Shown here: one piece after another, positions 59,722-64,000 of the stretch
How the letters are laid out: each line of letters opens with the position of its first letter
Position numbering within the stretch: position 1 is the stretch's first letter
DNA from: Brevipalpus yothersi
Lineage: Eukaryota > Arthropoda > Arachnida > Trombidiformes > Tenuipalpidae
DNA: 64,000 bases
Assembly: GCA_003956705.1 (NCBI GenBank)
Contig: QZCP01000423.1
Location: 1-64,000, forward strand
Direction of reading: 5' to 3'
Made by a program: the position numbers and the translations under genes
The notes under the pieces: model-generated
What the model was told of the DNA's origin: nothing
Seen by the model: the letters and a program-made list of their open reading frames with translations, nothing else
Database searches by the model: none

Positions 59722-62700
59722 TCAGTGTCTAGCTGCCATTTCTTTCATCCTATTCAGGGCACTTCCAGCCTTGAACCATTCGATTTGTCCTTCATTCATG
59801 GTATGGTTCAGATGAATAGTCTCTTTTTGTCCATTCTCATGCTTGATTTCACATTTGACAGGCTGAAAGGAATAAAATGAAAGGAGCAAGAAAGTTATCA
59901 TCTCTAGGCTGAACAGCTTCGAGTTTCTAGATGACTCGCTGACACGATATTGGTTCTTACCTTTCCTGGACTCAAGTTCTTCAAATCAAGAAGAGAAATC
60001 TTGTCATTTGGGTGGATTTTATCGTAATCACTCGGGTTACTGAATGTGAGCGGTAGCAGGCCCTGTTTTTTGAGATTTGTTTCTAAAAAAGACAAACGAC
60101 ATCAATAGTGGGTTTAAGTTTCGAATTTCGAACATTTCTTACCATGAATTCGGGCAAAACTCTTCACGATGATGGCTCTTCCTCCTAGATGCCTAGGCTC
60201 TAAAGCAGCGTGTTCTCTGCTACTGCCTTCGCCATAGTTTTCCTCTCCAACTGCAACCCATTTGATACCCTTCGCCTTATAGTCTCGAGCAACTTCTGGA
60301 ACAGTAGACCATTGACCAGTAATTTTGTTTTGAATTTTGTTTGCCTCATCATTTTCTGAATTTATTGCTCTGTTGAATAGATCAAGCGTTGAATTAACTC
60401 ATTAGAATGAGGAATGAATTTGAGAGCCATATTCAAGATAACTTACCCAATGAACATATTATTAGAGATATTGTCGAGGTGACCACGATACTTCAACCAT
60501 GGGCCCGCAGCACTTATATGATCGGTGGTGCATTTTCCCTTGATTTTAATTAAAACATTCATTTCTGTGAGATCTTTTCCATCCCATTTATCGAAAGGCT
60601 CCAACAATTGTAACCTATCACTCTTAGGATCAACTTTCACAGAGAGACTAGAACCATCAGATGGTGGGGCTTGATAAGTATTTTCACCGGCATCAAAGCC
60701 TTTTGCTGGAAGCTCATCACCTTTGGGAGGCTGAAGCTTAAATTTGTTTCCTTTAGAATCTTGAAGATCATCTTTCAAAGGATTAAAATCAAGACGACCA
60801 GCGATTGAAAGAGCAATAACCATCTCCGGGGAAGTAACAAAAGAATGGGTTGCTGGATTGGCATCATTACGGCCGGTAAAATTACGATTGTAAGACGATA
60901 CGATGGTATTTTTTTCTCCTTTTTTCACATCTTTCCTGTCCCATTGACCAATACAAGGACCACATGCGTTGGCAAGAACTGTTCCACCAAACTCATGGAA
61001 TATTTTAGTTAATCCATCTCGTTCGATAGTGGCACGAACTTGCTCTGAGCCTGGTGTAACGTTGAAAGTTGATTTCGATTTGATACCATGAGCCAAAGCT
61101 TGCTGGGCTAGACTAGCAGCACGACACATGTCCTCATAACTACTGTTTGTACAGGATCCAATCAATCCAACACGTACATCCATAGGCCAGTTATTCTTTT
61201 TTGCAGTCTCTCCAAGTTTCGAAATTGGAGTGGCAAGATCGGGGGTATAAGGACCATTGACATGTGGTTCTAGTTCACTGAGATTGATTTCAATCACTTG
61301 ATCATATTTACAATTAGGATCAGCACTGAGGAAATCTTTGTGCTTTTCGGCAGTGTCAGCAATTTCTTTACGATTTGTTGCGGTTAAAAAGTCTCTCATT
61401 CTCTTATTGAATGGGAAGACAGAGGTGGTTGCTCCAATCTCGGCACCCATATTACAAATTGTTGCCATGCCGGTGCATGATATCGAATCTACTCCGGGTC
61501 CAAAGTATTCAACAATAGCTCCAGTTCCTCCTTTCACAGTTAAAATACCAGCAAGTTTAAGAATTATGTCTTTCGCGGAAGTCCAACCACTGAGAGAACC
61601 AGTGAGATGAACTCCTATAACTTTAGGACATTTAAGTTCCCATGGTATATTGGCCATCACATCAACCGCATCAGCACCTCCAACACCTATACATAGTCCA
61701 CCTAGACCACCCCCCATAGGTGTGTGACTGTCAGTTCCAATGAGAAGAATTCCAGGAAAGGCGTAATTCTCAAGGATAATCTAATAAAAGATACAAAGAG
61801 AATGAGAGACGATAACACAAATTGCATGTAAGCCGAGGAGACATTTCTCACAAATCACGTGAAACAGATTGTTGATCAAACTATACATAAGATTATTGCT
61901 AACTGGTAACAATCTTACACCTGAGTTGACCATTTATATTGGACTATTCTAAAGCGAGCTGAAAATGTTCAACTCGCGAACTTTTTGCTTAGCCCAGTAT
62001 CCGAGGAATGTAAATAAACGATATGATACAACGTACTTGATGAATGATTCCAGAGCCTGGTTTCCAGAATCCGGCACCATATTTAGCTGCAGCTGATTCT
62101 AAGAATTCGTATACTTCCTTATTGATGTCTTTAGCTCGTGCCAAATCTTTTTTACCATCAATTTGAGCTTGAATTAAATGATCACAATGAATTGTTGACG
62201 GTGCGGCAACACGAGGCAATCCACTGGATATGAATTGAAGCATTGCCATCTGAGCGGTAGCATCTTGCATACCAACATGATCTGGTCTCAATTTAAGATA
62301 TGATTGTCCACGCTCAATATCCTGGGAAGCCGGATCATCAATATGACCGTACAACACTTTCTCGGACAGTGTCAACGGCCGATTGAGACGCTTTTTAACC
62401 GTGGAGACAATATTTTTACGATTCTCGAACCATTTGTTATCAGGTGCCCAACCAGAAACGGTCAGATGGCGATGTGAAATCGAATTGGGCCGATAAACAA
62501 TTTTCAGTAAGCTCAACAGATGTTGACCCTTTCTGAAGGGCAGACTTGAATGCTAAAGGCACACAGGGAAAGAGCGATGAAACGCAAAAAGATTAAACAT
62601 TGAACTCTGTATCTCTTCCATTTCCAATAATTTTGCCAACAAACTGGACAATCATCAGTTAAAATTATCGCATTTCACTTACCGCATTTTGTAAAATCAT
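59722..62700 (-). CDS. Aco2: Aconitate hydratase, mitochondrial
   Basis: Six exons in minus order, 62700-62683, 62528-62037, 61780-60447, 60369-60143, 60082-59961 and 59862-59722, total about 777 residues, the family's usual length. It interconverts citrate and isocitrate in the TCA cycle with a [4Fe-4S] cluster. Iron-sulfur cysteines are seen in LIGSCTNSSYEDM and NACGPCIGQW. Others: APSTIHCDHLIQAQ, GTDSHTPMGGGLG, GADAVDVMANIPWEL, SYNRNFTGRNDANP, CTTDHISAAGPWLKYRGHL, and EENYGEGSSREHAALEPRHLGGRAI in the swivel domain. The tiny first exon (MILQNA) plus GQHLLSLLKIVYRPN makes a plausible mitochondrial presequence; its acceptor is the AG at the end of cagaaag, not the nearer cag, because only that keeps frame. 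Confidence in the first exon is moderate, in the rest very high. Confidence 0.96.
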
Positions 62701-63806
62701 GCTCAATCGATTATTGCAAAATATTCACAAACACAGCAATATAACTAAGTATATATATATTAAATCTATTTTTTTTTCAAACACCGAAAACAATTTAAAA
62801 TATCTTCTTTCAACACAGAATCTGTTTTGACATTCAATTGTACAGACTTAAGAGCATTCAAATGATGGCGCCACTTTTGAGGCTGATTTTCGCGAAAATT
62901 TTTTTATTTAGAACATTTTCGTTTTTTGTGTTAGAACTTTTTTCCGATAGTTCGAGATATCATTTTGAGAGGGAGAGAAGAAAAAACTTGAGGAAGAAGA
63001 AAATGTTGAGAGAGAGAGAGAGAGAAAGATGAGAAAAAAAATCAAGATCAAGATTGCAATTGAAAAATTAGTGGATAACTTATCATCTGTAAGGTCAATC
63101 GATGAGATGAGATGATGAGGAGAGATGAACTCATGAGATCGAAAGGGTTCTACTTGCTTCGATAATAGCGATGGTGTAGATCATTTACGTATGATGCAAT
63201 CGTGAAATCTAATTGTTGCTTTTGTTATGTGTTCCCCGTTCTGGTCGAGATGATGTGTGGAGGTGATAAAAAAGATCATTTCTTTAATTCGTTCGATTTC
63301 TTCCTCAAGAGTTTCTGTTTTTTTTGGTGGAAAGTTTTATGTATTCATTTCATTTCTTATCGATTGATTTTATTTTTATCCTACTAATGGCATTGGAAAT
63401 ATGCTCAGTATTCCATATTTTCAAATTTTTATCATGGGTCCAATTTCTTGACAATCATCAATCACCTTAGCTTACCTCCAACACTCCTCGAACTTTTATC
63501 AAGCAATTTCATGATCTGAACTCGTTAAGTGGCGATAAATGATGTCCGAATGAAGACTATCTGGTGTCATCTGTTCATTTCGTGTTGAAAGAGAGAAAGA
63601 AAAAGAGAGGAAGAAAAAATTGGAGGCACACAAAAAAGTTCATCGCTTGATGTGTACAAAATTCGATTTAGAACATCATCTAGTAGAGCTCGTATATATA
63701 CACACACACACGAGTTTGGAACTCAAAATTCCATTGAGCCTTGTGGAAGTGTTTAATAGTGGGTATCATTATGTTCAAGCTTTATGGTCCAGCTAATGAT
63801 GTCTAG
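62701..63806. other. aconitase upstream region
   Basis: Includes the ACO2 promoter region and a GA microsatellite at 63008-63025, about 310 bp upstream of the start codon. No coding exon recognised. Confidence 0.5.
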
Positions 63807-63965
63807 ACCGAGGCTATGAATAGGGTTTGTGAAGGGAAGGATAAACATTATGAGATTGACTTGTGCAATATTAGTGATGAGCTTCATGCTGAGATCAGAA
63901 GAGGAGAAAGAGGAAGAGTTAATCTGAGCCTTTCCAAAAGTATATATTTTGATGCTTATGGATAA
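63807..63965 (+). CDS. possible exon related to the small secreted protein at 57819 (uncertain)
   Basis: After a possible acceptor (gtctag at 63801-63806) a frame of 52 codons ends in TAA at 63963-63965. It reads RVCEGKDKHYEIDLCNISDE and ends SKSIYFDAYG. Compared with the 57819 gene, cysteine, HY, cysteine and SIYF occur in the same order (ADCKRQDDHYKMVKIVCDEH and LESIYFAKEQ). The resemblance is weak, the acceptor phase differs from the paralogue's, and no leader exon was found. Confidence 0.25.
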   Translation, partial: TEAMNRVCEGKDKHYEIDLCNISDELHAEIRRGERGRVNLSLSKSIYFDAYG

Positions 63966-64000
63966 CCGATCCCAACTCTCTTCCGGTGTGAAAATGTATT

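Overview
The window is nuclear DNA from an animal. Genes are split by short GT-AG introns (often 50-150 bp), the spacers are AT-rich, and there are many pure (CT)n/(GA)n runs. The gene content (Dachsous-type cadherin, NRF-6-like acyltransferase, aveugle-like SAM protein, Reg-2/HDHD3 phosphatase, ionotropic receptor, DEG/ENaC channel, histidine decarboxylase) fits an arthropod. A compact chelicerate such as an acariform mite is my best guess, but that is inference and I do not name a species.

Layout. 0-14 kb, + strand: 3' end of a Dachsous-like protocadherin, a 12-exon NRF-6-like acyltransferase, a Ly6/three-finger GPI-anchored protein and histidine decarboxylase. 14-26 kb: a spacer, adenylate kinase 6 (-), a divergent DEG/ENaC subunit (-), about 4 kb without a recognisable gene, a small Cys-rich secreted peptide (+) and a secreted leucine-rich-repeat protein (-). 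27-37 kb: STOML2 (-) and METAP2 (+) head to head, an aveugle-like SAM protein (-), HDHD3/Reg-2 (+), UDP-glucose dehydrogenase (+) and a frameshifted ionotropic-receptor-like gene (-). 39-50 kb: XPR1-type phosphate exporter (-), an INO80E/TFPT-like coiled-coil protein (-), an enolase-phosphatase-like protein that appears to have lost catalytic residues (+), IFT70/TTC30 (+) and a BPHL-like hydrolase (+). 50-64 kb: long-chain acyl-CoA synthetase (-), a tandem array of ~300-bp units interrupted by a Tigger/pogo DNA transposon, a small secreted protein (+), a broken second copy of the acyl-CoA synthetase 5' end, and mitochondrial aconitase (-).

Most genes are unrelated housekeeping or sensory genes and do not form a pathway. 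The nearest thing to a functional pairing is STOML2/METAP2 sharing a 689-bp divergent promoter interval. The most unusual parts are the Tigger element inside the tandem array, the duplicated and broken ACSL start, the probable pseudo-enzyme derived from enolase-phosphatase, a DEG/ENaC subunit with an altered selectivity-filter motif, and several small secreted proteins. I saw no CRISPR, bacterial operon or clear RNA gene. Exon joins were built by hand from splice consensus plus reading frame; individual borders could be off by a few bases.
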